Positions 43,622-59,300 are shown, counted from the first letter of the stretch. The stretch is DNA of 64,000 nt from Gyrodactylus bullatarudis (GCA_012064415.1 SSNU01000030.1:106980-170979), one strand, 5' to 3'. The notes: generated from the sequence alone by a model not told the origin. Made by a program: numbers and translations.

Positions 43622-46600
43622 TATACAATAGATATAAATTTGTGATAAATGAACTCAATTTGTGTCTTATCCAATGAAGAAAAATTTCAGCTATTACAAT
43701 ACAATATTTTATTATAAAATTATAATTAAATTGGTAAATCTACAAGGTAATCAAGATTATAAATAAAAATCAATATTTCATTATAGAATAATAGAAACCT
43801 TCCTGCCTGATGAATAGTCAATTATGATAACCAGAACCTCAAAAACGACTATTTTTACTAAATTGCACAGGAAGTTGTATGGCTTTAAAAATGATAATAA
43901 AAGGTTCTTAAGTTGTATACTACCCCGGGTTCCGAAGTTATAAGTTATAACTTATAAACTACTAAAATTAGCTATTTTTAAACTACTTTTTATTCTTATA
44001 CTATTTAAAATTTTAATAACTATTTTTAGTAACTTGAATTCCCATGCCGTGTTTAGTTATAATCCCTAATTCTGATTGGTCCTTGAAATCTCGACCAATC
44101 AGATTATGCTAAATTTATCGATACAATTTAAAATTGAGCGTGGTGAATCATTTTTCGATTACCTTAATACGTTTAAAAAAGCTGAAAAGTTCAAAAAGCA
44201 ATACCCTTATGAATTCACTATAATATGCAATCGCATGTATCCCCTAGAAGAAATTCCAAAACCAATAGATTTAACATGATGAAGATTTTTAATAAAAAAT
44301 TTCAATGAAATTATCAATTATTAATTTTCAAATCCCATTACTTTTGAGTAGATCATATAATATACTAAAAATAGTCATTTATTCTATCGTTTGCATACTA
44401 TTTTGCGATTTTTAAGCTACTATTTTTGAGGCTCTTATGATAACCTAATTAAAAATATTTTCCATTACCGAGAAATTTTTTACGGATTCGACTTCTATTG
44501 ACTGAAATTATTCAATGGATAAATGAATGATAATAATGACTAACAGCTTTTTGTGAGTCGATTAAGCTTAAAAGATTGCAGTTACCTACAAAAATTCGAA
44601 ATAACACGAGCACAATTTGTTGATGAACAAAAAGTTGGTAATTGTTTATAAAACTACTAATAAGTACAATTACGATAAATTATTTATTTACCATCGAAAG
44701 TTAACGCATTGATGTCAAATCCTATTTTAGCTCTCACTCGGATCATTCTTCAGACTGTGAAATTGTGGAAATCCAAATTGTGAAAAACCGAAATTAATTA
44801 AACCTTGATATACATTAACGTGCTTATTAAATATGTTTCTATTGGTTAGATGAGTTACAACCAATCATATTCGAGGAAAATTATGATTAATTTATTCTTT
44901 GCTAGAATATGTGACTTTTACTATTTAAGGCTTTTTTTCCAAAATTTGTCAGGAAGATTAAAGGATTTATCCCTTAACTGTTCGAAAGTTCTATAATGTG
45001 AGTCCAAGTTTCATAAGCTTTTCATTTAAACCACATACATTTTATGGAACTGATAAAAGATTTTCGTACTTTTCCAAAGAAATAAAATAACTTAGGTGTT
45101 TATTGTTTGGTAAGATTTCTCCCATTCAGGGAAAAAACTTGCCCTTTCAAAAATCAAGAATGACTTTATCTTGCAAAATATGAGAAATGCTGTTGATCAT
45201 CAGCCTAGTGCTTTTTACTCTTGAAATAATGTATAGAGTCATTTTCAAATTAGAGATTCTAGACATGAATATAATGTTGCCATTTTTCCCCATCCAATGA
45301 TCATAATGATGATGATAATAATAATGATTATCCAGATCGTATAAGTTTATTCTTCATTTTGCGGATATTGTATTGCGGAAAGGGAAGATAGTTTTATGAC
45401 CCTCTCTCTCTCTCTTAAAGAGAGTCTCTTTGGTATCTAATTAGAGGATAATAATAAGAGAATGATTTTAGCACTGATATTTGTATAAGAAGGGAAACTA
45501 GATCCATTTCATGATGATGACTTTGTGATACATGTGATATATATTTTACAATAAAACGGCCAAATATGTATACAGAATATACACATTCATAAAGTAAGTA
45601 CAAGCCTATTTTGTCTATTTTGGTGGGTTTGGTTTTTTTCCAGTTTTGTAGATTTATCTGGTCAAAAGACATAAAAATTCTTTCTTCTAAGGTATCATCA
45701 GAATATCTGAATCGTTCATATTTTCTCCCCACTTTGTGTGTGCTGAGAGGAGGCTTATTGTGGAATGAACCTATCGTAAATTAATTTGCTTCCAATTCCA
45801 CCAAGTACCAGAATCATGTTTCTTACTTCCTCGGATTTGTTTTCCTACAGTTAATTTATAACATTCTTTTCTTGTTATTTTTTAATGCTTTCCCTCATCA
45901 TTAAAGAAAAGTTTGATCTATGAAGAAAATTCTGCATTCTGCAGAGATGAATTTTCTTCTTGAGATGAAACTTTTTCATTTCACGTATGCCTAAAATCAG
46001 CATATTAGCACTATATATATGTATTATTATTACAATATATATATATATGACATAATATATATACATCTGTGTAATATTTATAAATATTCTGAGTGTAATA
46101 CACGATGAGAAGTATAACTCAGTGAAATGATGATAATTCCCAGGGAGAGTTTTGTCTTTTCCATGTCAAAATGAGATATCATCACGAAAGTTGAATGTGA
46201 GTGAGTTCTCTGTTCATGATCACGAGGGGAGAAGTAGAAGAAGTGGAAAAAGAACTTGAGATAATCTTCCTCTGAGCAAATTTGAGCTGCGTTGGGGAAA
46301 CTCATCCTCATTGATAAATTCTAATCAATCCTCATGACTCACAAGCTTGTAATGCTCATTTTATCAACTAGAATAAACTAAACAAAAATAGAATACGAAG
46401 ATGTATGAAAGAAAGGTGTATACTTATCAGTGCCTGTTGTGGCAATTTTTGCCTTGAATTATTATTGTTAATATTGTATTTCTCTCCGTCTCAAAATTCA
46501 TCAATACAGCAATGAAGTCTATTTTTATTCTATTCTATTATTTAGTGTTTTCTCTTGTTATTATTACGATATTTTCTATTGATAAATGCGATCGTATTTC

Positions 46601-47385
46601 ATTTACTAATCAAATTCATCCCTTTTCTAATCTCAATTCGTCAATGATAATGAACTTGTACACAACGAGAATAAAATAAAAATAATAAACTTATGTTTGC
46701 AAAATTTCTCAACCTACCCATCCCCACTATTATGGGTATTTATCTCATTTGACAACTCTGGAATAGAAATGACTTTCCCTCAAAAAGAATTGAGGAAAGG
46801 TTCTCTTTGAGATGCAAAAATATGCCAATTACTTTAGGATAGGGTTATGAATAAGAAATGAGTTAATCTTTCCACTACTTCTATTATTTTTTATACAGCT
46901 CAACTTTAAAATGCATAATTCATTCCAAGGGCAAAATTAATATTCAAATGGCAATTAATGATAAAAAGCTGCGGTTTCTCTTGAATATCTAAGGATTATG
47001 AGTTAATTTCAGAAATGACCCCAAAGAAATATTCTTTCATAAAAGGCTTCTATGACAACTTTCTTTCTCACAGAAATCACGTAAAAAAATTTCTTATGGA
47101 AGTTTAATGCACTAAAAAGAATATATACCGACCCCAACTGATTCTTAATCGCCGTCACATTAAGACGTTTTTGTAGTACTATTTGATTATAGATTCATTT
47201 TTTTAACGATTATTGACGCTATCACTGGCATCAACATCTTAAAATTATAAAATATAATACAATGGCGAAATAGAAAATTTTTTGAATTAACTCAATACCC
47301 ATTTGAATTTTCTTTGGAAATATTATAATTAATTTCTCATATCAATTATTGGAATATATTAAAATTTATTGTGCTTCATTAGGTC
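43622..47385. other. Gene-poor AT-rich interval
   Basis: No convincing gene. A 67-codon open frame at 44076-44279 has no recognised match, though its 3-prime half reads protein-like (FFDYLNTFKKAEKFKKQYPY). A perfect 10-bp hairpin stem (ctgattggtc / gaccaatcag) with a short loop lies near 44074-44105. A (ct)n tract lies near 45405 and (ta)n-rich tracts at 46012-46070. Confidence 0.6.
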
Positions 47386-50300
47386 ATGCTGAACCCTCTT
47401 TTGATAATTGGTGTGATATTCACAAATCTATTGGTTACTACACCAGCGGTTGAATCAAATTTACTGAAAAATGATGAAATATCTCTCACATTCAGAGTCC
47501 TCGAGCCTGTCCCAGTCAATGTTGAACTCTGCAATTTACTTGATGAACTGCGAAAACACATCTCTTCAACGTCATCCTGGATCCTTAATGAGAGCGCAAA
47601 GATTATGAACTCGTTCATCTTCAAGTTTTACACTGATGATCAAAATATAGCATACCTTTTCCACGTAAGTTAAGTTGCTTTTTTTCATCCATTAAAAGTA
47701 CGAATCAAGGAATTTATCAAGAAATAAAACTGACTCAAAGTTGAAGAAATGAAATAAAAAATTTTTTGATCAATCACTCGGTGTCAGTTTCTTTCGATCT
47801 GACACTTCTTTTGATAGGGAGAAATTTCTCTAGATACTTTTCTACATAGAATAATCAAATTTTTCTCTCTGATATTTCTTAACTTGGACTTGCCTAGCCG
47901 AGAACTTGAAGAAATAATTTTTTTATTCAAAAAAAAAAAATAAATTAAGCTTAATATATTTTTTCTCACTCAAGGTTAGATGATTTCGCATGAATAACTT
48001 TTCGATTGCTCAAAACGTCTTACTATGTATAACATTTTTTCTAGAGAGAATAATTTTCTCCCTTGTTAGGCCTAGTTAGGCAGCTCTCTTACGATAGTCT
48101 GCATCTAGATATTAAATATCATTAGTATCATCATGATTATTATTATTGTATGATGTTATATATACGCATATAAAACGCCTAAAGATGGGCAATAGTCAAT
48201 ATATTATATCTGAGAGATGTTTCTTGGATAATTTGTATAAATATATATACGGTAAATAAGATAACTGAGGCATCACACTAGAAATTTCTTAGTTTGAGAA
48301 GGAAGAATATCCCACTAATTTATCGAATAGAGTGTATATATTACCGAAAAAGGATTTTGATCCTTGAGTTCATCTAATCTTTTCCCCTCACGATTGTTTA
48401 TGATTCAATGCTTCTGATTTTCCACTATTGAAATCTCTCCGTATTCACTCTATCGAACGTGACAGAGCCTCAATCTCACACAAAATCCTTAATTTATAAA
48501 TTTAACTAACCAATTAGTTAGTATTCATTCCAAATACAGTACTTGGTAACTTGGCTTAAATAAAAAAATCCAATTCTGTTAGGATTAATTGGAAAAAAGT
48601 AAAAAAATATTACTCTAGATAATTTACCAAAATCAAGTTTCAGAGATATGCATAATAATAATCATGCGATATTTCCCAACTCTCTTTCGCACAAGAAATA
48701 GTGGCAATTTTTCGGCTCATTACGAGAAACAGGGGAAATGTGCAGAGAAAGTCGAAAGACAGGGAGAGAGAGAGAGAGAGAGACGCCTCTTCCTCTTTTT
48801 CCTCCTGCCTTTCAAAAGGAAAAGAAAGCATTCCTTAAAAGAAAAAATAATAGCGTTCAGCCAAAATAAGCTACTTTCTCATCTTCACTTAATAATCAGG
48901 ATAAATAAGTGGGTATTCGAAACGGAAGTTCTAGCGCCTTCTTTTCATTAAAATTGAATTGAATCAATTGAAATGAAAGCACTCGAGAAGTTCCTTTCTC
49001 ACAGGCTTATCTGTATACTTTGACATTATCAGGAGAGAAGGATTCCTCATATCACTTTTATCAGGGAGGAGAATAATTCTCTTATTAATTTTACAACTTT
49101 TCATGTAAACTATACATTCTATACTACTATATTTAAAGTAGTAGTAACTCCCAAAGGATTTACACTATGATCAACTTTCTTCCCCTGTATCTCCTTTGGT
49201 GTGTTGTGGAAGATGGAGAATTCGTTTGTTGTTTTATATCCCCTTACACTGTCTAAGTAGATTACAATTATAATTATTATCCTTATTCAGTGAGTAACAT
49301 TTTTCACAATAAACTTTAAATTTCATTATTATTACTTGGTCTATTATACTGTTTCTGAAATTATTTCATCTTTTCATACTGATGATGAAAATAAAAAATT
49401 AATGATACTGTAAATGTAAATAACATCGGTTTATTATACTGTAACTGAAATAAACGAAAAATATGATACTGCAAGTGTAAATTTCCCTAATTAAAATAAC
49501 CTCATTAGATTTCTAGACATTGAAACACAGATCAAGTGTCAAAATTGATGCAAGATTAGTTTTACAATAAAATTTATAAATCTGAATCAGTTGAAATATT
49601 CATCTCTTAGAGGATTTGGAAGACGAGGAAATAATGAGTAATAAAGCTTTTATTTCACCGCTTCTCATCAGAATCTTACACCGGCTTGAAATTTATTGAA
49701 ACATGAGTCAATATTAGAATTCTCAGCCACCGGTAATCCAAAAATTTTGATGGTGATTGTCTTCATAAGATCAGAGTTTCATTTTCTTGAAATTGGCAAT
49801 AATGATACTTTTAATGAAAATGTTGGTCAAGATAACATTGAGCAGTGTTGGATTCAACTTTTTGACAAAAGAAGGAAGTTGAAATAAATTTAATGAAAAA
49901 TTGGGTCTAATTATAATTATCAATACTGTCATAGGTCAAATTCTTATCTGATTGGAAAAAACTGATAGGGATGAGATCATAAAAATATATAAATAATATT
50001 TTTGTTTGATAAGCTTGTCTTACCACTGAGGAAGGCATGGGAAGAAACTTTTGGATGACCGATGACTAAGAATTTTAACATTGACCCAAGTTTCAATAGA
50101 TATTATCATTAAAAATAAATTAGTTATATCTCAATACCAAACTACTGTAGTCTAAGCAAGAATGAGCCTTATTCTCACTTACAAGTTCGAAAAAATTTTT
50201 TTTGATCTACACATTGAGTATCTCTTAGATTTTTTACCTCAATAATCTTCTTTCTTCTTTGATAATAACACATTGATAGAGAGATATTTTCAAAAGAAAT

Positions 50301-53300
50301 CTCAACTATGTTTGTCAGACTAATTTCTTTTGTCTTTAATTTGACTTTTATTGCATTAGTCTCGTGAAAAGAGGATGAATACTATTTTATCGCTAATGTG
50401 ATATTGTACGCATTTTGTGATGTTTCCGTATTCTCATATGAAGAGTAAATATTAAGCAAAAAAAATAAGTACATTATTTATTCATCATGGATAAGCTGAG
50501 AGTATCTTTCATATTAATAATAATGATAGTACTGAGAATAATATGAAGTTAGTTCAATAATAACAAAGTTATTAAAATCAGTTTATTCTTTTTGGGATCA
50601 ACACAAAGTTTAGATCAAATTTACTTGTCTAATACTTGCCGTACTTAGTCTGAATTTCTACTGGGCATAGAAACGTCTTTGTTATTATCGAATTGAATAG
50701 CCTGTAGTATACTTCTTTCGTTTTACCTAAACTCATAAAAACAAAAATTGACATTGTAAATTAATCCTGACTGAATCTTAATAAGGAAAGAGGAGGTATT
50801 TATTCAACGTCATGATCGCACATTTAGCTGGCTGTTTATTTGATAGTAGTAATATCCTGTTGGTAAAATGATATTGCAAGAATGCTGTACCATTTGTTAG
50901 AGGCGAAAATGTCAACAAACAAACAAACATGGTGTAATTTGATCATTCAGATTATAAAGTGTGATGTCGTAGTAAAACGTTTTCTATCCGTCATCAGATT
51001 ATGTGCAAACTGATAATGATCATAGACATCAAATGGGAAAAAAATTAGATGATTAAATATGATTTTAATTTGATTAGGTTAGAATGAGTGAAAAAAAAGA
51101 AAGTCAAATTAACAAATGTACTTTTAGCAACTGAGATGAGTTTTGATCCCCATTGAATTAAATTGAATGAACTAACACAGAAAAATTAGATGAAAATAAT
51201 CTCCTACTTTTTTTTCTACGCACAAGTCAATCTCCTGACATTAAATGTATGACTTAATTTTGAAGTTTAGTCAGAAAATAAAGAAAATTTCTAAACAGAT
51301 GAACAAATTCAGAAATCTCAATGAAGCTTGATAAAATAGTAGCCAATAGATAAAGGAGAGATTACTACAAAACCTAATTCGAACTGATTAAAAATAGGCT
51401 TTCCCTTTTAATTCCTGTTAAAAAATAGATTAAGGGACAGCTTCTGTTCGTTAAACCAATTGGGGTTAGGGAAAGATTTGAAAGAAGTTCAAGAAACTGT
51501 TTAAAAATTGGAAAAATAATCAAAGAAAGTTAAACAATGCATAGTGCAATCCAGCTGTGCATCATGGAATTTTTCACATTATACCAGGGGTAAAAAAGTT
51601 GAAAAATAGAATAATTAATTGTGCGAAACCGTGTGTTTTTCTTTACTCTTTTTACCCAGCTCTCTGCATACTTGATGTATTACATGTTACAATCACATAC
51701 ATATAAATATAAATATATATGAAACAGTGTGGGGAATTATACACAAAAGTATCATAAATACCAGTATATATATATATTCTATGTAATATACCATATAGTC
51801 CAAATGTAATGCAGAGTTTCTGGCGAGATCATTGATTAAGAGGGCCCATTATGACTTGAATGGAAAAGATTTTTAATGATGATGATATGCACAATTTTAA
51901 TTTTTAAATTACGTATCTATCCAAGCTATCCACTAGTACAGGATAGCCTTACATTGCCAGTGTATTGTACAATTCTTGAAAAAAAGAAGCACAGCATTTT
52001 AAATACAATATATTGTTTTGTGTCGTAATTATGAAAGTAAAAGTGTGAATGTAACTTTGTCACTAGCTTTCCATTTTCCTGTTATTCAGTTTCTTGGTCT
52101 AAAAAGGTGCATCCTTAGTTGTAAATCTTGGTTAGAGAGCTACTTTTCATCATGAGAAAGTAAAAGTCAGAATCTAAAGATAAACTCGAATGTATCTATT
52201 CAACCCTTAAGGTGCCAGAGAATTTTTTTTCATGATTTTCATTCAATCTTTTGTCTATAATGTGGTTTATTAATATGCTCATTTTAACGAAATTATTTTT
52301 AGTTTATCGATCGAAAATTAGGTCATTTTCTAATCCAAGAATAGGGTAAATTTGAATTCTATAGGTATGATTGCTCGATAAAAGTTATCTTATTTTTGAA
52401 TATTTATACAATAAACTTTTAATTTGATACATATCAGTAAATTTTCATTATTTTCGGTTTTGTCCGGTACCTGTAATCTTGAGTTCACTTTTGAAATAAA
52501 CTTTATAAATAATGTTCCAAGAAAATATACTTTTACCTGTTATTTTCCTATATATACCATGTTAAGACATATTGAAATTCCTTCGCAGTAGATAGAAATA
52601 GTAGTAGTAAAACTGTATTTTGCCTGGCATATACCCCTAGAGGAGAATTGTCCTAACGACTGTTACACGGTACCTGGAAGAAAGGAGCAGGCAAGAGTTT
52701 TTAGAGTATAAATCAAGAAAAAGAGAATTGATTACTCCTTCTTGATAGTGGAAGTACTAAGGGGAATAGAGGAGATGGCGTTTATCTTTACTTCAATTCT
52801 TTTTATTGTATTGCTTTTGTAAAAACAATTCACTTTCTTGATGGATGACAATGCCTTCAATTATTTTTGTTTTTCCTTCTTCTATCTTGTGTCATCCTCC
52901 TTAGGATTTTTTACTGTTTTACGTCCCTCTACATTGTAGAGTCTACATTTGTTTTATTTTTCAATTATAACCAAAGATTAATTTTTTTCCTCGCTGTTCT
53001 ACCGTTTTAAGAAACCAACAACAGGATTATTTTAGCATATCTTTGAGAAAGTTGAGCTGATCAAGATACATTTTTCTAAATAAATTAGTCCAAGAAGGCT
53101 TTCAAATCAGAAAAAAATACGATTAAAGCTTATATAGAACTTTTATCATGTTCCCACATTTTGGTTAGTTATGGTGAAACCAATGAATATTCAAGAATTA
53201 GGCTAGACTGTTCCCACTTATTTTACTATATTGCATTATACTAATGAACGTTCAAATTATTATTCTCATAAAAATTTCCCTATCTAAAAAGAGATTTATC

Positions 53301-56300
53301 AATAAATTAACTGGATAGAGTGATAGATACTAAAAGTTATGATCATTTGTGTCATTTAGTTAGATCAGTTCCATCATTAAGCAAACTATTTTCATCACAT
53401 AAAAAGCAATCTGAATAATAATTCTGTAATTTACTAGGAGTTGTTAGGATGCTCAAAGCATCGGACTTGAATCTGAGTTGGAAGAGTCAAGTTTTTAAGT
53501 GAAAAAAACTTTGTGTGGTGTAGTGGTATCCCCCTTACTCTCGGTCCTAGGTTCAGACCCTCCCACACCGGGCACATTGATCATTCTTTCCTTGTTCTAT
53601 TATATGTACTCATATTTCTAGAATGTCTCGATTTCAAAAAAAAGTCAACTGGCCAGAAGTTTAGGGAAGGAATGTGAAAATTTTAGAAATGAAGCAAAAT
53701 CTTAGTACAAATCAATAATCATAATTACTACAGTATTGGAATGTGTAAAAGTTATTAATAAACCACAGATAGATTATCACAGAGGTCAGATATCTCTTTA
53801 ATCAAGTGTAATTATTCTATTCTTTAGATAGATCCTTATTAGATACTACTTCTTATTATAACCATGCAAGAGTACCTATTTTAAAGATTTAGCCTAGCTG
53901 AGTGTGTATTGCACAATTTATAAGAAAGGAAAAGAGGAATTCCCTGAGAAATCAATTACCTTATTATCTTTTTTCTCCTCTGCGGTATTGTGATAGATAT
54001 TCTAATTGGAGTTGTTATTTTAATTTACATCAATAGAACATAGATGATCCCCTCTTTCTCTCGCTCTCTGTGTTTTTTTTCTACATACACGGGATTGGCA
54101 AAATATTCTAATCTATAGATTGGTGATTAGAATCAAAAGTGATTGTTAGTAGAAGATCAGGATAAAGTCAATCAAGTTAATTCATTTACAAGAGATGAAT
54201 CCTGGATGGGATATATCAATAAGATTATTATTATGACTTTAGATCCTTCAAAATGGTAGTCTAATGACAAGCTCTCAACTAGATCGTGATCTACTATGCA
54301 ACTCAGAAGGTAAGAGACAATTGAATCTAGAAGAGGCAAGAAGAAGACTTAATTCGATAATGAAGCCAAAGATCCGACAGGAAACTCTAGATTCGCAAGG
54401 GTCCGACAACTTTTGGGATAACTCAAATTCCGAATCAAGGTCATTGGATGATTTTGTGTATATTTGCAATTTAAAATTCGACATCCTCTTTGCACAAAGA
54501 AGTCCACTCCTTCTAAATGGTCAGGAAATAATTCAAAATATGAAGCCAATCAAGATGCATATCAATCTGGAGATTAAAGATATCAATGACAATTCTCCTA
54601 AATGGATCTCAGATGGAAGAATGATCACAACAAGCAATTCACCTTCAAGTTTTCTCTTGACGATTCATTTTAAGGACGGAGATCCTCCAGGAACCTCTGT
54701 AAGTGAATCTAGTTTTGTTTAGCAATCAAATTTAATTAGAAAATTTTTGATTTATAGCAACATTTGCCAAGTTGTGTTGACGCGGATACTGGGCGTAACG
54801 GAAAGATTAGCTATTCAATTCATGATATGAATTCCTCCCTACCTTTCACGAAAGATAATCTTGATGTTGATGACTTTAGACTTTCCATTGATCCTGAATC
54901 AGGTCTCGTCTCACTGATATCAAAGGTAGAGCTTGATCGTGAGCGAAGAGCTTCATACAAGTTTTCCATTCTAGCCAGCGATGCTGGTATTGAATCGCTA
55001 ACATCAGAGTTAATTGTCGAAGTTAAATTATTCGATGTCAATGATAATGAGCCAAAGTTTGAAGAAGAAATTTTCTCGCCAAAGTTTCCAATAAAGGAGG
55101 ACATTAATGTTGGAACTAAAGTATTACAGTTAAAAGCAACTGACCCAGATGAAGGAATTAATGGTCAAATAATCTATGGATTCAGTGAGAGTCAGTCAAC
55201 CCAACATGATACAACTAGATTGGCTAGAAATTTTTTCCATGTATCCACAAATGGTTTGATAACTGTTCGTAGTCGCCTGGATGTTGATGATCCGAATTTG
55301 AGTTTTTTTGAAACGAGGATAAAAAATAATCAGATAGAAAAGTTGGTGAGATTCAAGGTTCAGGCTAAAGACTCAACTGCCCATCCTTATGAAAAGATTT
55401 CTGAAGCTACTGTTTCCATTTGGATCACTGATGTGAATGATGAAATTCCCTCGATAAGGACTCACATTCTGAGTCATTCAAACCTTCCAAATGTTTTGGA
55501 AAATCAGTCAATTGGTACATTTGTAACAAACATTGAGGTTTGTTTACCAAGTCATATTCTTTCTAGTCCATTTACAAATGTATTTTCCCATTAGATAAAA
55601 GATGCTGATATAACTCAAAATGAGAATATTACTTGTAGACTGAGTAACTCGAATTTCACTTTGTTATCTGAAGATGCAGCTTTTGACTTGGCGAATTTCC
55701 AAGCAAACATGCATCCCTCAGTTATTAAATCATACTCGAGAATCTTCAAATTAGTCACTGCCAACCTAATTGACCGAGACTCATCGCCAGGCTCAATACA
55801 AAATCTTGAAATCTTCTGCTATGATAGAGTTGGCCATGAAAAAATTGAAAAAATGTCTATTCAAATTCTTGATGTGAATGACAATAGTCCAACGTTTTTC
55901 AAAGATTCTTACAACTTGCTGCTTGAGGAGAACTCTCATTTAAATGCAACTCTGGTTTTCGAGGATAGATTCATGCCCAGTAATAACTTTGCCTATGATA
56001 TTGACATGGGTCCGAATGCAGTGAGTGGAATTTTCATCTTCTTTTGAAATTTCAACAATGAAAATGATTTCGAAATTCTAGGAAATTGAGTATGAAATCC
56101 TTGAGTCAGACGGTCGGTCGAATTTTACAGTCAACCAAATCACTGGAATAATTCGCTCATCAGCTTCATTTGATCGTGAAACAACTGAAAATGTCTCTTT
56201 CACCCTGATTGCCAAGGACAAAGGTCATCCTCAGAGATCATCACAGGCAAAAATAAGAGTAAGATGTTTGAGTAATTATTAGTTTGTTAAGGAAATATCC

Positions 56301-59300
56301 TTACCATGTAATAAGATAATTTTTCTCTTCTCTTCTTTGGCTATACGGATTGTATACATAATAATAATAATAATACATAGAAAGCAGTTGGGAGAGTTAA
56401 GCTAATAAAAATGACCTGAGAATTAATTACATTCCCCTTGCTGTTCCCTCTTACTCTGTTTTACCTCAAAATCTCTCAAGAGCTAAACAAGGTGTTGAGT
56501 TTTTATTTAATTTATATTCATAATTTTTTTCATCGAAGAACAAGACAAATTTATTACATTTTTTTCAATTTTTTGTTTAGTTCTTTTTTATTAAATCCGT
56601 TCTAGCTCTGATTCGCCTTTTATTTTGTACTCATCCACCCCTTTGTGCTTATATATACTCTTTCTAACACCTAATGTATGTTATTTTACTTGTTATTTTG
56701 TTGTCTTTTTGCTCTGGAAAAAAAGATGTCTCTCTCTTTTCTTCATTTTGGTTATTCTGACCCCAAATGTATCGAAGAGTACTTTCTTTCTCATGAATTT
56801 TCCTGTTCATTGAAATTGTTTTCCAAGAGAGATGGTCCTTCAAAGTGATGAATCATCACACTCAACAATTGGATGAAATTGTGTAACTTTTTAAAAATGA
56901 CGTACATCCCTAAAGATGAATGTTAATTTCATATTTTTCATAAATTTATTTTAACAAAATAATAAAATAATGTTCATATACAATGTATATTATACATATC
57001 TATGTTATATCATGTTTTGGTTTGAAAACACACATTTAATAATAAAACAACAGTCTCTCGCTACATTCATCATTTGGCAAATGAGACAGATAAATTGCCA
57101 TCTGGCCACTTACTTTATGTTCCGATGCATCCTTGAGTGAGAAAATGAAACATAAATTCTACTCTTGGCGGAGTAATTTACAAGGAGAGTTTGTATATTT
57201 TTTCTCACCATTCCATTTTCATATGGAAGAGGCATCGATAAAATAAATTTATTTCTCTTTTTTTGAAATATCGATATTTTACCCACTACATATAGAAATA
57301 TAAAACACTTTTTAATTTATAGTATTCAGTCTACCTAGCTCACTAACTTATAAGCTTAACAATTATAATAATTTATTTGTACATTGAAAAATACATACAT
57401 AACTGAGTATCTGGTTCTCAATTAGAAATGTTCGATCTCTGTTATTTCTCAGTTCTTTTCTCTTGAGACATGAAAAGTAAAAATGAATCATTGACTGTAA
57501 ATCTTCCCTCCTTTATCATGAAAATGATTTTTAAATTCTCATTTTGAAATCTGTTTAGTCAACTGACCACCAATATAAAATGAATACGTATATACATTTT
57601 TATTGAATAAAATGTGTAGTAATATTCTATAATACCAAATTCATAATGCATTTTGAATAAGCTTTTAGTGTTATTAAAATTCCACCTTATGGTACTCTTC
57701 TTCTTTCATTTACTCCTAGAATGAATGGACATTAATGATGATGAACTATAGAAATGACTGGGATACTTTATACTTTTGTTCTCCTTTTTCATAAATATAA
57801 AAATATACCTGTTCTCTAAAACAACGGTATGAGCAATAATAGTTTTCAATTGTACAATGGACATTTGTAGGTACAAATTATTCAATAAACATATACACCT
57901 GATATATTATATATATGTTAAACGGCACATTCAGTTGAGTTTATTTCTCCAAAATTTTCTCCTCTGCATATTACCACTCAATATTGTAGGTGTTCTGTAT
58001 AATAATATTATATCCCCTTGTTTATTCATTATCATGCCAGAGTTTTCTTTAGTCCTACTGTTTACTTCTCAAACTTTTTTACAACCCTCATTTTTAATTA
58101 TTTTTTTCCATGCGTGAATTTGTCGTTAATACAAGTTTGATACAATTGATTGAGACGGAAATACATCAACCCATAAATAAAATCTAAAAATATAGAAACT
58201 GACATCTCTTAATATTAATATTATTTTTATTCCAGGTTGAAATAATCGATTTAAACGACAATAATCCAATATTTTCTCAAGACCTCTATACATTCCATGT
58301 TAGAGAGAATGAACAAAAGAATTTCTTTATTGGTCAGGTTGAAGCAACTGATCTTGACAAGGATTACTTTGGTCAGTTTCAGTATACAATGGGGGAAAGA
58401 ATTGGTTCAACCGGTGCTATTCCTTTCAATATTGATGCAAAGACAGGAAAATTAACCTCCCTGAGAACCCTAGATAGGGAGGAGGAATCTGAGTACATGT
58501 TTACAGTTCTTGCTAAAGATGGAATTGGCTATAAGCCATATATTGAGGTAATTTTAGATCCTTCAATGATTAGCAATAATTCATCTTAAGACCGAACACT
58601 TTTCCAATTTAAAAATAGTTTAATTTTATAATCATCGATTTCTTGGTTGAATGTTCAGAATAAATTTATTAGTACAGGCCATAATGTATTCTCTCTCAAT
58701 AGACCAATATCCCAAGAGAAAAAGCTTTACACAGCCGTGACTATTTTGAACATTTGAAATTTAAATCTTGAATACTATCAGAAACCATTTGAAATATCGA
58801 AATATTCACACAGGTTGTCTTTTACTAACATATTTTTTTAACCAAAATCTATTGGGCTGAAAATATAATTTACAATTTGTAATTTAAAAATAATAATTTA
58901 CACACCTTTTAGTCTTTATTCTAATATATTGAAAATTTCAATTTTTTATTACAAAAACTAATGATCCGCAAGTATATTATGAGATTCAAGTCAGAATAAG
59001 ATTTTTCTAAAAATAAAAATTGATTATATATTTCTTTAGAACCAAAAGCTAGGCTCCTACACTCAAAATACAGGATCAACTACTGTCCACATAATTATTG
59101 ATGATATCAATGATAATATTCCTGAGATTAAAGCTTATTCCTTCCAAGACGGCAAGGTCATCAACAGTCATGGTACGCTTGACGTAAATATTGAAGAACC
59201 GGCTGGTACCCAGATTTTACAAATCTCAGTTAATGACAAAGATGAAATGATTAACGCAGACTATAACCTAAAGATTAAATCAGGGAATGATTACGAAATA

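Larger units (their letters stand above)
47665..54242. other. Protocadherin intron 1 (6.6 kb): repeats, no supported gene
   Basis: Holds an (ag)n tract (48762-48784), two diverged tandem units around ttattatactg...gatactg (about 49340-49480), a hammerhead-bearing repeat and foldback (49600-50125), ta-rich microsatellites near 51700-51780, and a tRNA-like segment at about 53513. Length and position would suit regulatory elements, but nothing specific is recognised. Confidence 0.7.

Noticed and set aside
45415..45732. 105-codon minus-strand ORF
   Set aside because: No recognisable domain, no splice or neighbour support, AT-rich background; chance frame.
47379..47624. Minus-strand ORF opposite protocadherin exon 1
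   Set aside because: Shadow of the signal-peptide exon, whose sense frame splices into the cadherin domain.
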